DNA from: Dokdonia sinensis | GTDB lineage: Bacteria > Bacteroidota > Bacteroidia > Flavobacteriales > Flavobacteriaceae | Length of the DNA stretch: 64,000 bases | Direction: 5' to 3' | Assembly (NCBI RefSeq): GCF_003688895.1 | Contig: NZ_REFV01000004.1 | Span: 186,001-250,000, forward strand | In this document: piece by piece, positions 1 through 8,464 of the stretch | Layout of the letters: every line of letters begins with the position of its first letter | Numbering within the stretch: the stretch's first letter is position 1 | Made by a program: the position numbers and the translations under genes | The notes under the pieces: model-generated | Told to the model about the DNA's origin: nothing | Database searches by the model: none | Seen by the model: the letters and a program-made list of their open reading frames with translations, nothing else

Positions 1-1142
1 AAGATTCAAAAATTGCTGATTCTTCTATTATCGTAGGAGCAAATAGAATTGACGAATATCTGCCACTTCTCCAAAATAAAAAAGTAGGAATCGTCACAAA
101 CCAGAGCGGACTTATTTTCAAATCCTATCCTCACAACAAGGAAAATGCTACTCATATTGTAGACTCCCTTATTGCACGTGATATTGAGGTTATAAAGATT
201 TTCTCGCCAGAACACGGTTTTCGCGGTGACGGAGATGCGGGTGAAAAAATAAAAGATGGAAAAGACCCGAAGACAGGACTTCCCATCATCTCCCTGCACG
301 GAAAAAACAGAAAACCGAGCCAAGAGCAACTGGATGGATTAGACATCATCGTTTTTGATATTCAAGATGTGGGCGTTCGGTTTTATACTTACATTTCTAC
401 ACTCACCCACGTAATGGAAGCGACAGCAGAAAAAGGAGTTCCCGTCATTGTGCTCGATAGACCAAACCCAAATGCCCATTATATAGATGGTCCTACTTTA
501 CAAAAGCAACATTCTAGTTTCCTAGGAATGCACGAGATCCCGCTCGTTTACGGGATGACGATAGGAGAATATGCCCGTATGGTAAATGGTGAAGGCTGGC
601 TCAAAGACAAGATGCAATGCGAGCTTACCGTAATCCCGCTTGAGAACTGGAGCTATCAATCTAAATATTCACTCCCCACGAGACCTTCCCCGAATCTTCC
701 GAATGATAAATCTATAAACTTGTATCCCAGTCTCGGCTTTTTTGAAGGAACGACTATAAATGCTGGTCGCGGTACCGAAATGCAATTTCAAGTTTTTGGT
801 TCACCACATTTACCTAAAGAATATTATCCGTTTACGTATACGCCAGAGCCTAATTTTGGCTCTAAAGACCCCAAAGAAAAAGGAAACCTTTGCTACGGTT
901 TAGACCTAAGAAATGAACCGTACCTAAAACGTGTCAACCTAGAATGGCTGGTAGAAGCCTACAACGCAAGCAATGACAAAGTAAACTTCTTTAAAACAGA
1001 CGGTTTTACCCTACATGCAGGAACAACCGAATTAGAAAAACAAATTAAGGAAGGATACACTTTTAGAGAAATTAGAAAAGGCTGGTTTAAAGATATTGAG
1101 AGCTTTAAGAAAACAAGAGCAAAGTATCTTATATATGAATAA
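1..1142 (+). CDS. NamZ-type exo-beta-N-acetylmuramidase (DUF1343 family), 5' end cut by window
   Basis: The reading frame is open from base 3 to the stop at 1142, so the gene starts before the window; the ATG at 369 is internal. Visible family landmarks in order are GIVTNQSG, FSPEHGFRGDGDAGE, SLHGKNRKPS, DIQDVGVRFYTYIST, VLDRPNP and MTIGEYARM. These are the hallmarks of the DUF1343/YbbC/NamZ family, whose characterised members release MurNAc from the non-reducing end of peptidoglycan fragments. The role inferred here is cell-wall recycling or degradation, probably exported, although the signal peptide lies outside the window. The stop overlaps the start of the next gene, so the two are probably co-transcribed. 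The family call is firm; the substrate is inferred. Confidence 0.9.
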   Translation, partial: DSKIADSSIIVGANRIDEYLPLLQNKKVGIVTNQSGLIFKSYPHNKENATHIVDSLIARDIEVIKIFSPEHGFRGDGDAGEKIKDGKDPKTGLPIISLHGKNRKPSQEQLDGLDIIVFDIQDVGVRFYTYISTLTHVMEATAEKGVPVIVLDRPNPNAHYIDGPTLQKQHSSFLGMHEIPLVYGMTIGEYARMVNGEGWLKDKMQCELTVIPLENWSYQSKYSLPTRPSPNLPNDKSINLYPSLGFFEGTTINAGRGTEMQFQVFGSPHLPKEYYPFTYTPEPNFGSKDPKEKGNLCYGLDLRNEPYLKRVNLEWLVEAYNASNDKVNFFKTDGFTLHAGTTELEKQIKEGYTFREIRKGWFKDIESFKKTRAKYLIYE

Positions 1143-1818
1143 GGAGCAGAAAGAAGATTTTTACCGCCGATTATCAGCTTTATTCTCTAAATATGAATCC
1201 ATACTTACAAGTCCAGAACAACTCGAAATACTGAAAAAGGGTTTTGCATTTTCTGATATAGATTATAACGCAGATGTACTGATTATGGGGATGAACCCCT
1301 CACTGCGCACGAATTTCCTTTCTGAAGATGGTTATTCCTATGACTACCCATTGCAATCTCAAGATATGTACTTTAAGAAATTCTATAAATTATTAGAGCC
1401 ATATTCTGAACATAAAATATCCTACACAGACCTATTTTACCAAAAACACTCAGAACAAGTAAAACTCAAATATTTCTTAAAAGACAAAAACGGAAGAGAA
1501 TTTCTACAAGAACAACTCGAGCTCACCAAAGCACAAATCATTAAAACACAACCCAAACTTATATTACTATTCAACAAGCAGGGTGCAGATTTCTTTAGAA
1601 CGCCTTGGCTTCCCGTACAAATCGAAAGCGTAGAGAACACTCCTATTCCAGAACTAAAAAGCATAAATTTTTACGCTTCCGACGGAAGCTCAATATGTAA
1701 GCTTCTAGCCTATTTTTCGACCTATTTAGGGTATCGTACCTCAAAGAAAGCACTTGAAAAAGTGCATCGAGAAATTCCTGAAATCTTTAAGTATCTTAGC
1801 AATTACATTCAAAATTGA
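1135..1818 (+). CDS. Uracil-DNA-glycosylase-fold-like protein, function unproven
   Basis: A 227-aa product if translation starts at ATG 1135, which overlaps the upstream stop by 8 bases; an ATG at 1096 lies deep inside the upstream gene and is less likely. Around residues 45-55 the segment ADVLIMGMNPS looks like motif 1 of MUG/UDG-superfamily enzymes, and PKLILLFNKQGADFF later resembles the central strand of that fold. I cannot identify a convincing second catalytic motif, so enzyme activity is not claimed. No signal peptide or membrane segment is visible. It could act in DNA repair or be a diverged relative with another role. Confidence 0.55.
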   Translation: MNKEQKEDFYRRLSALFSKYESILTSPEQLEILKKGFAFSDIDYNADVLIMGMNPSLRTNFLSEDGYSYDYPLQSQDMYFKKFYKLLEPYSEHKISYTDLFYQKHSEQVKLKYFLKDKNGREFLQEQLELTKAQIIKTQPKLILLFNKQGADFFRTPWLPVQIESVENTPIPELKSINFYASDGSSICKLLAYFSTYLGYRTSKKALEKVHREIPEIFKYLSNYIQN

Positions 1819-1826
1819 CTTTTTTG

Positions 1827-1842
1827 CGCTTTCGCGAAAGCG
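1827..1842. repeat. 16-bp palindrome copy 1 (intergenic)
   Basis: Perfect CGCTTTCGCGAAAGCG just after the UDG-like gene. It is one of 15 copies of the 14-bp core in the window. There is no T-run beside it and no room for a loop, so it is unlikely to be a terminator. Confidence 0.95.
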
Positions 1843-1886
1843 TAAACACCCTAAAATCCATAAATTCACGTTATCCATAAAAAACT

Positions 1887-3296
1887 ATGACAATGAATAT
1901 AAAAGCCCTACTAATCCTACTACTCTCTGTTCTTACCTTTTCTTCTTGTACAACAGATATAGATGATGAAATAAGAATCTCTTCTGCTACAGAAATTTCG
2001 GACTTCGTATATCGTGGCTTAAACTTTTGGTCACTTTATAAAGGAGATGTGCCAGCACTTGCAAACGACGCGTTTGCATCTGACGGTGAGCGCAGAGAAT
2101 TCCTAGAACAGTTTGCAACTCCTGAAGATGCCTTTGAAGCGTTAAAATCTCAAAGAGACCGTTTCAGCATATTGAGGTCAGATTATATTGAACTTGAAAA
2201 TGCTCTTGCTGGAATTCGAACCTCGACAGGGATGCGATTTTCTATTGTAGAAGACCCAAATAGTAATAATCTTTTTGGCGTTGTACGTTATGTAATTAAT
2301 AATAGTCCGGCAGCTACTGCTGGAGTAGAGCGTGGTATGCTTTTTACTGCTGTAGATGGTGTAGCTCTTACAGACAACTCCGACCTAAATGCAATTTTTG
2401 GAGCAGACGCATATACTATAAACCTTGCAGATTACGACGGTACGAATTTTACTTTAAATGGCAATGATATTCCACTAACTCAAGCACAACTTAACATCAA
2501 CCCTGTACATAAAGTCTCTGTGACTGAGGTGCAAGGAAAAACAATAGGTTACCTGCATTACACAGGTTTTACAAATGAATTTGATACACAGCTTAACGAA
2601 GCTTTTGGAACATTTAAGGCTTCGGGTGTGACAGATTTGATTTTGGACTTACGTTATAATGGTGGTGGTTCTATAGAAACGGCAAATGACCTATGTACGA
2701 TGATTACAGGGCAGTTTGAAGGTCAGGAATTCATAACCCAGGAGTACAATGAGGATCGTAATCCAGACAACGAGTTTACACGTCGCTTTAATAATAATTT
2801 AGGTAGTGGCAATGATGGTCCCGCAATCAATAGCCTAAACCTTAATGAGGTTCAAGTTATAACCACGGGCAACACAGCATCGGCCAGCGAACTTATCCTG
2901 AGCGGTCTCCGCCCATATATCTCGATTAATCAAATAGGAACCACGACCGAAGGAAAATTTGAAGGTTCATTCTTGCTATATGATGCCCCAGCTCCTAACT
3001 TTAGACGCTCAGATGCGAACCTAGGACATCGTTACGTAATGCTACCTCTCGTCTTAAAATCCATAAACGCCGATGGGTTTACCGATTACTTTAACGGCAT
3101 TGCACCCAACACAGAAATTTCAGAAAACGCCTTTAACTTGGGCGTTCTGGGAGAAACCAGTGATCCATTAACGCAAGCGGCTTATGATGCTATTTTGGGA
3201 AGAAGAAGCTCCATTGATTTAGACTTCCCGCGATTAAACTCGGCTTATGAAAGCGATGAGAATGACCTGCTTTACCAACGTATGATTGTGGATTAG
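1887..3296 (+). CDS. S41-family C-terminal-processing-type peptidase, lipoprotein
   Basis: 469 aa with a lipoprotein signal (hydrophobic stretch, then FSSC with Cys21). A PDZ-like segment lies at about residues 120-175 (NSPAATAGVERGMLF...VDGVALT). The S41 catalytic region has DLRYNGGGSIETA and GNTASASELILSGLRP, carrying the SASE-type nucleophile motif, followed by TTEGKFEGS supplying the likely lysine. This family cleaves proteins near their C termini in the periplasm or at the outer membrane. The gene stands alone, 68 bases after the previous stop, and is followed by a strong shared hairpin. Its substrate cannot be read from sequence. Confidence 0.9.
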   Translation: MTMNIKALLILLLSVLTFSSCTTDIDDEIRISSATEISDFVYRGLNFWSLYKGDVPALANDAFASDGERREFLEQFATPEDAFEALKSQRDRFSILRSDYIELENALAGIRTSTGMRFSIVEDPNSNNLFGVVRYVINNSPAATAGVERGMLFTAVDGVALTDNSDLNAIFGADAYTINLADYDGTNFTLNGNDIPLTQAQLNINPVHKVSVTEVQGKTIGYLHYTGFTNEFDTQLNEAFGTFKASGVTDLILDLRYNGGGSIETANDLCTMITGQFEGQEFITQEYNEDRNPDNEFTRRFNNNLGSGNDGPAINSLNLNEVQVITTGNTASASELILSGLRPYISINQIGTTTEGKFEGSFLLYDAPAPNFRRSDANLGHRYVMLPLVLKSINADGFTDYFNGIAPNTEISENAFNLGVLGETSDPLTQAAYDAILGRRSSIDLDFPRLNSAYESDENDLLYQRMIVD

Positions 3297-3387
3297 TAAT
3301 GCATATACCGCTACCGAAAGGAATTTGGTATAAATTTCTGCAAATCTCGTGCTGAGCGAAGTCGAAGTAGCGAAAACACAATAAAAT

Positions 3388-3420
3388 AAAATCGCCTGAG
3401 TGCTATACTCAGGCGATTTT
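3388..3420. terminator. Bidirectional intrinsic terminator
   Basis: A 13-bp perfect stem (AAAATCGCCTGAG / CTCAGGCGATTTT) with a 7-base loop and A/T tracts on both sides. It sits between the convergent S41 peptidase and the BtuG-like gene and can serve both strands. Confidence 0.85.
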
Positions 3421-3455
3421 TGAATTTAGTAGGATACAATACTCTTTACTCCAAA

Positions 3456-4841
3456 CTACTCATTTAAATACACATTCCCAGGTATAATCCCCACTTCTAA
3501 AGTTGCATCCAGATTCCCTGTGGCTAGATCATACACCTCTACCGTTCCATTACTTGCAAAGTCTCCTGCATTACAACCGTATAGCTTATCACCTATTACG
3601 TTCATATTATAGAAAAAAGATGAAGTAAATAGTGGACTAGGAGGTGTTGACGGATTGACGGTATTTTGAGAAAAAACGGTTCCATCTAGAAAATAAATGA
3701 GATTATCACCATCTGTATTGAGATAGTTAGGGTGTTGTGTCGTTTGAAAGTCCATTTGCATTTCAACAGTATTAGTCACCGTATTAACACGAGCTAATGA
3801 CCCAGCAGTTTCGTTACCTGTAAATGCAGGACTTCCTCCGGACAGTACCCAAAGATCATCGCCTACAAGTTGAAGCCCATTAGGAACATCGCCTACAGTT
3901 ATTTCAGAAATAACTCCATTCGTCATAGGGTCAATTACCGAAACAATATTGTTTACTCCAAATCCTCCTTTATGAGCAACGTATAAACTTGTTCCATTGT
4001 ACACTATAAGTTCTGGTCCTTCACCTACTGGAATGGTTGTCGTCACCGTATTTGTATTAAGATCTATAATAGCGATAAAATCATCTGTAGCTACAGATGG
4101 GTCACCCCAGTTTGTAACATATCCCACTCCTCCTATAGATGTCAAATAGCGTGGATTATTCAATCCTGCTTCTATTCGACCAGTTTCTTGGAAAGAAAAA
4201 CGGTTTACAACGGTAATACGATTTGCATTGTTTGCAATGACATAAGCTTGGTCACCATTAAAACCTATGGATTGTACAATATTACCGAGGTTATCATTAT
4301 TTACATCTTGGTAAATATCATTTTCAATGGTTTGTAAATCTGCACTAGCAAAACTTACAGTACCAAATCCACCCTGAAAAGGCCCTTCATTAGAAATTAA
4401 AAGTCCATTTGCAAACGGGAACGTATCATTATCTATGATTGTTACTGTAGCACTTACTTGATTTTCTGGAGAGAGTGCGACATTCTCACGTGATTTTAAA
4501 GTAACCGTAAATGTTTCATCGCCTTCGACCATATCATCCTCGTTAATAAAAAAAGAAATGGTTGCTTCGCTAGCACCTGCAGGTAATGTCACAGAGTTCG
4601 GATCACCCACACCAAAATCTACAAGACCTGCAGTTCCAGTTATTTCAAAAGTAATTTGCTCAAGAACATCAGCAACAGGAGCGGTAATAGTAAAGTTTAC
4701 AGTACCGTCGCCTTCCAGAACGGATTCACGATCGGCAGTAATAGTATATCCACTTTCAGATATCGTATCATCATCGTTCTCACACGAAATTGCAAAGACC
4801 GAAAACACGGCTAGTAAAAATAAAATCTTGAAGTTTTTCAT
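3456..4841 (-). CDS. BtuG-like surface B12-binding lipoprotein with Calx-beta domain
   Basis: 461 aa. The signal peptide ends in AISC (Cys20), followed by acidic residues ENDDD, which resembles the Bacteroidetes lipoprotein export signal for surface display. Residues of about 30-140 form a Calx-beta-like domain (VLEGDGTVNFTIT, FINEDDMVEGDETFTVTL, VTIIDND). The remainder has beta-propeller repeats of YncE/YVTN type (RYLTSIGGVGYVTNWG, IAIIDLNTNTVTTTIPVGEGP, VSVIDPMTNGVISEITVGDVPNG). In Bacteroides, BtuG is a surface beta-propeller that captures cobalamin and lids BtuB. Here the gene lies 3 bases downstream of a BtuB-like receptor under a cobalamin riboswitch, so the same job is inferred. The Calx-beta module is an addition that I do not know from the studied BtuG. 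Confidence 0.75.
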   Translation of the reverse strand: MKNFKILFLLAVFSVFAISCENDDDTISESGYTITADRESVLEGDGTVNFTITAPVADVLEQITFEITGTAGLVDFGVGDPNSVTLPAGASEATISFFINEDDMVEGDETFTVTLKSRENVALSPENQVSATVTIIDNDTFPFANGLLISNEGPFQGGFGTVSFASADLQTIENDIYQDVNNDNLGNIVQSIGFNGDQAYVIANNANRITVVNRFSFQETGRIEAGLNNPRYLTSIGGVGYVTNWGDPSVATDDFIAIIDLNTNTVTTTIPVGEGPELIVYNGTSLYVAHKGGFGVNNIVSVIDPMTNGVISEITVGDVPNGLQLVGDDLWVLSGGSPAFTGNETAGSLARVNTVTNTVEMQMDFQTTQHPNYLNTDGDNLIYFLDGTVFSQNTVNPSTPPSPLFTSSFFYNMNVIGDKLYGCNAGDFASNGTVEVYDLATGNLDATLEVGIIPGNVYLNE

Positions 4842-4844
4842 AAT

Positions 4845-6728
4845 TTAAAAAGAATAGGTGGTTTGAATTAAAAAATTGCGACCTGGATTAGGTCTAAAGG
4901 CTACCGTTTGGTAGTTTTTGTTAAATATATTTTTCGCTTGAAGCGAAAGCGCAACCTGATGCGCCTGTTTATCTAATAATTTAAAATCGAGGTTAAAATT
5001 GGATACAGCATACCCGCTCAAGGTTTGCTTATTATCGGTAGTGATAAAGACCTCATCATTGTACAAAAACTGATATCCCGCCGAAAGAAAACGCCAGTCA
5101 TAACCCACTCCGCCCACAACTTTATGTACAGGCACATAAATGAGTTGGGTTTCCTTTTCCACATCTGTAGCTTTCGTATAGCCGTACTGTCCAGAAATTG
5201 AGGCTGTATGCTCTCCAAAAGTGTGTGCGTAATTTGCTGTAACTTCAGCACCATAATTTTGTACTTCATTTACATTAACGGGCATAAAAACTCCTGAATT
5301 GTTGGGTTGCCAGTTTATCTGGTTATCAGACTGGATGTAATAGGTTGTAATGTGTCCCTGCAAGTTTTTTAATGTAAACTCGTGCCCCATTTCAGCTTGA
5401 TAGCTGGATTCAGGCATTAAATCTGGATTTCCCATAGCGCCAGCGCCGTTCCAGAATAGGTCATTAAAAGTGGGCACTCTGTAATTACGAGAAGCATTGA
5501 CGGATAGTTTGTACCCTAATGCGCCACTCGAATCGCGTGGTAAAAAAGCGTAACCTGCATTTACTCCAAAAAGAATAGGACTATCAAAATCTGGTGTAGT
5601 CTCTTGTCTTATCTGAATTCCATAATCCAACTTTTTAGTCACCTGATGTTGCCAAAGCCCGACCACTGCAAAGGTATTTCTTGTGCTCTCAACAATATTG
5701 GAACCCTCACCGTTTACCGACGTATAGTCTACAATCGTTTTAAGGCGTTTGTTTTTCCCAAAACGGTAGGTAAAATCATAGTTTGCCGTGTAGCGTATCG
5801 CCTTCCCAGAGGAAAAATTGTCACGATTGTCACTGTCTGTATAAAAACGATATTGCTCATAAATATGCGCGAGTCGTAGCTTTGAGTCAAAGTTCTTGCT
5901 CAACACATCCCATTCTCCCAGCGTCCTAGTATTTCTATCTTGATATCCTGCGGTTGAAACGGCGGTGAGCGTTCCAGAGAATTCGCGGTCGCCTAAATAT
6001 GAGTTGTGATAGACCTTTATAAGTTGTTTCTTATCGCCCAAATCTGGCAGTACAAACCCAAAGTTTGCATTGAGGTTTACGGTTTCAAAAGCTCCATTCT
6101 CATTTACGCTATCCGTGTCTAAATACTCAAAATCATTTTCTGATTCAAAATAGTCCACAGCAACATCTGCATAAAACTTTTCGGTACTATATCTCGTTTT
6201 TAAATTGCCGAATGGCGTATTAAAACTCCCGTATCCTAATGTGACATCATTCTCAAATCTATTTGAAAAACTGATGTCATTATTGAGGTGTACACTCCCA
6301 CCTATCGCTCCGCTCCCGTAAGGAATGCTTCCACCACCACTGCGCACAGTGATATTGTCGTAGTTTCTGGAGGAAATGGTATTAAAATCCGTTTGACCTA
6401 ATAATTGAGAATTAATGTTGATACCGTTCCAGACCACCGCTGTTTGCTGTGCAGATGTCCCTCTAAATGACGGTGATGAAACACCACCTATTCCATTTTC
6501 TCTAAAGTAAATGAGGGAGTTATTGCGCAACACATCTGTAAGAGCCGTCTTTTGCAAGCGTATCACAGAGTCTTGAAGCGTTTCCACCCGTAAGCCCTGC
6601 GAGAAATCACGCAGTTTTACATCGCTCACAATCACCTCTGGCAACACTTGAAGCGAGTCCAGTTGCGCATACAGTGATGAAGTAATGCTACCCATCAAAC
6701 ATAAAAATGCTATAAAATATCTCATCAT
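4845..6728 (-). CDS. btuB: TonB-dependent outer-membrane cobalamin receptor
   Basis: 627 aa with an N-terminal signal peptide ending near YAQ. A plug domain follows (DVLRNNSLIYFRENGIGGVSSPSFRG, QLLGQTDFNTI, RSGGGSIPYGSGAIGGSVHL), then a 22-strand-type barrel ending in aromatic QTTYSF, the usual outer-membrane C-terminal signature. The length matches BtuB rather than the long SusC group. It is transcribed from behind a cobalamin riboswitch and followed by a BtuG-like lipoprotein, which supports vitamin B12 (or cobinamide) as ligand. Energy would come from TonB/ExbBD encoded elsewhere. Confidence 0.88.
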   Translation of the reverse strand: MMRYFIAFLCLMGSITSSLYAQLDSLQVLPEVIVSDVKLRDFSQGLRVETLQDSVIRLQKTALTDVLRNNSLIYFRENGIGGVSSPSFRGTSAQQTAVVWNGININSQLLGQTDFNTISSRNYDNITVRSGGGSIPYGSGAIGGSVHLNNDISFSNRFENDVTLGYGSFNTPFGNLKTRYSTEKFYADVAVDYFESENDFEYLDTDSVNENGAFETVNLNANFGFVLPDLGDKKQLIKVYHNSYLGDREFSGTLTAVSTAGYQDRNTRTLGEWDVLSKNFDSKLRLAHIYEQYRFYTDSDNRDNFSSGKAIRYTANYDFTYRFGKNKRLKTIVDYTSVNGEGSNIVESTRNTFAVVGLWQHQVTKKLDYGIQIRQETTPDFDSPILFGVNAGYAFLPRDSSGALGYKLSVNASRNYRVPTFNDLFWNGAGAMGNPDLMPESSYQAEMGHEFTLKNLQGHITTYYIQSDNQINWQPNNSGVFMPVNVNEVQNYGAEVTANYAHTFGEHTASISGQYGYTKATDVEKETQLIYVPVHKVVGGVGYDWRFLSAGYQFLYNDEVFITTDNKQTLSGYAVSNFNLDFKLLDKQAHQVALSLQAKNIFNKNYQTVAFRPNPGRNFLIQTTYSF

Positions 6729-6771
6729 TCAGCCATCTTTTACCCGAAGACAGTGATTGTTTGTTAAGAAT

Positions 6772-6950
6772 TAAGGCAGGTCTCCTGACTTGCTTCGCGT
6801 TGCGCCTTCCCACCCTAACACCTTAGGACAGTGGCTTGTAGTTGCAACGCTTTCTGATTGCTCAGACACAGCTTACAGTTGCGGGAACAGCTCTCGACTT
6901 GAACGAGATTCCCTTTTAATCGGCGCTGGGGTGTTCCGGCTACCGAACCA
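6772..6950 (-). promoter_or_regulatory. Cobalamin riboswitch
   Basis: Read on the minus strand, the segment carries the conserved cobalamin-riboswitch landmarks in order: a GGTTCGG...CCGGAAC stem at the 5' end, GGGAATCTCGTTCAAG, GAGCTGTTCCCGCAACTGTAA, AAGCCACTG, GGGAAGGCG, and the B12 box GTCAGGAGACCTGCC close to the 3' end. It ends about 45 bases before btuB. Binding of adenosylcobalamin in this class usually lowers expression, so btuB and the btuG-like gene should be repressed when B12 is plentiful. Confidence 0.93.
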
Positions 6951-6960
6951 AAATTCGACG

Positions 6961-6968
6961 CAAAGATA
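6961..6968 (-). promoter_or_regulatory. Bacteroidetes -7 element for the riboswitch/btuB transcript
   Basis: On the minus strand this reads TATCTTTG, a match to the Bacteroidetes -7 consensus TAnnTTTG, placed so that transcription would begin just before the riboswitch. No clear TTG -33 element is visible at the expected distance. Confidence 0.5.
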
Positions 6969-7273
6969 GCTGTTTCTTTTATCCTTTTGAGTGTGGAATG
7001 AAATAATGGTACTTTTGGAGGTGAAATCAAAAACGAAATCGAAGTCGAAAAAAGACGTAGGACTTGATGGCTGGCGCCATCTGACGTAGGACGTAGGACA
7101 AAAAAAGCACAATCTGTGGTTGAGTAGTCCGCCTTTTCGGCGGATTGTATCGAAACTACCGCAATGAAAACGAAAAACGAAATCGAGAACGAAATCGATA
7201 GAAAAATTTAAGGTGGTTGAGTGATTTTAAACGAAGCGACAGCGCAGTTTAAAATTGTATCGAAACTACCGCG
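6969..7273. other. Intergenic region with duplicated leader segment
   Basis: Apart from the riboswitch promoter, the region holds an 18-bp direct repeat TTGTATCGAAACTACCGC at 7146-7163 and 7255-7272. Each copy is followed directly by ATGAAA and a similar AACGAAAATC-like lysine/glutamate-coding run. The first copy opens a 15-codon reading frame (7164-7211); the second is the true start of the BtuF-like gene. A simple GAAATCG-type sequence also fills 7020-7050. No other gene is visible. Confidence 0.6.
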
Positions 7274-8464
7274 ATGAAATCGAAAACGAAAACGAAAATC
7301 AAAACCATACCCTTGAAAAACACCCTCTTCATCATCAGCCTATTCATTCTGTTTTCTTGCAAACAGCAAACACGAGTCGAAACGTCCAAAACGGCTTTAG
7401 TTTCATCTCCTACAATCACTCAGGCGCAAGGTTTCAGCATTGCAGACAATGGGGATTACAAGACGATACGCGTGACGGGAGCTTTTCCTGAGCAAGAACG
7501 ACCATACACTTATATTGTGATGGATAGTTCGCTTTCGCGAAAGCGGAAACAAGAAATAAAAAAGTTTTCTGCGTCAGCGCATATTGAAGTTCCTGTTTCT
7601 AGTATTGTAGTAACGTCTACTACGCATATTCCTTCATTAGAAATGCTGGGTGTGATAAATGCGCTGGTTGGGTTTCCGAATCACGACTACATATCCAGCC
7701 AAAAAACGCGTGACCGCATTAAGGCGGGAGCTATCAAAGAATTGGGACAAAATGAATCCATAAATACCGAAGTTACGATAGACCTAAATCCAGATGTTGT
7801 GGTAAGTTTTGGCGTAGAAGGTGAAAATAAAGCGATGGAATCTATTGCTAGATCAGGAATTCCGGTGCTTTACAATGGCGATTGGGTAGAGCAAAACCCG
7901 CTAGGGAAGGCGGAGTGGATCAAGTTTTTTGGAGTGCTTTTCGGTAAAGAAATAGTGGCCGATTCCATTTTTGCGGAAATAGAAAGAGACTATATAGAAA
8001 CTAAAAAGCTGGCGCAAGGCGTACAGAAAAAACCCACGGTGATGAGCGGTGCGATGTTTAAAGACGTGTGGTATCTCCCGCACGGAAACAGCTGGCCCGC
8101 CAAAATGATAGCCGATGCCGGTGGTAACTATTTATGGAAGGACACCGAGGGTACTGGAAGCATCTCCCTAAGCATCGAATCTGTACTGGAAAAAGCACAG
8201 ACGGCAGATTTCTGGGTGGCTCCCGCACAGTATGCTAGCTATTCCAAACTGGAAAAAGACAATCCTGTATATGCCAAATTTGAGGCTTTCCAGAACCGAA
8301 AAGCCTACACCTTTGCCACAAAAAAGGGAGAAACCGGCGGATTATTGTACTACGAACTTGCTCCAAATCGACCAGATTTAGTACTCAAAGACCTTGTACA
8401 TTTCTTGCACCCCAACCTTCTACCCGATTACGAACCTCAGTTTTTTACGCCTCTTGGAGAGTAG
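7274..8464 (+). CDS. btuF: Cobalamin ABC transporter substrate-binding lipoprotein (BtuF-like)
   Basis: 396 aa with a charged N terminus, then a hydrophobic stretch ending FSCKQQ (lipobox Cys29). The body is a class III periplasmic binding protein: SSIVVTSTTHIPSLEMLGVINALVGFP, then IDLNPDVVVSFG, a helix, and a second lobe with WYLPHGNSWPAKMIADAGGNYLW. It is followed directly by a FecCD-type permease and ATPase. The neighbouring riboswitch-controlled btuB points to cobalamin, although such proteins can also carry iron-siderophores. The start at 7274 is preceded by the duplicated leader. A palindrome copy at 7530 encodes LSRKR in a surface-type segment. Confidence 0.8.
   Translation: MKSKTKTKIKTIPLKNTLFIISLFILFSCKQQTRVETSKTALVSSPTITQAQGFSIADNGDYKTIRVTGAFPEQERPYTYIVMDSSLSRKRKQEIKKFSASAHIEVPVSSIVVTSTTHIPSLEMLGVINALVGFPNHDYISSQKTRDRIKAGAIKELGQNESINTEVTIDLNPDVVVSFGVEGENKAMESIARSGIPVLYNGDWVEQNPLGKAEWIKFFGVLFGKEIVADSIFAEIERDYIETKKLAQGVQKKPTVMSGAMFKDVWYLPHGNSWPAKMIADAGGNYLWKDTEGTGSISLSIESVLEKAQTADFWVAPAQYASYSKLEKDNPVYAKFEAFQNRKAYTFATKKGETGGLLYYELAPNRPDLVLKDLVHFLHPNLLPDYEPQFFTPLGE
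7530..7545. repeat. 16-bp palindrome copy 2 (in btuF-like gene)
   Basis: Perfect CGCTTTCGCGAAAGCG inside the BtuF-like gene, read in the frame giving LSRKR. Confidence 0.95.
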
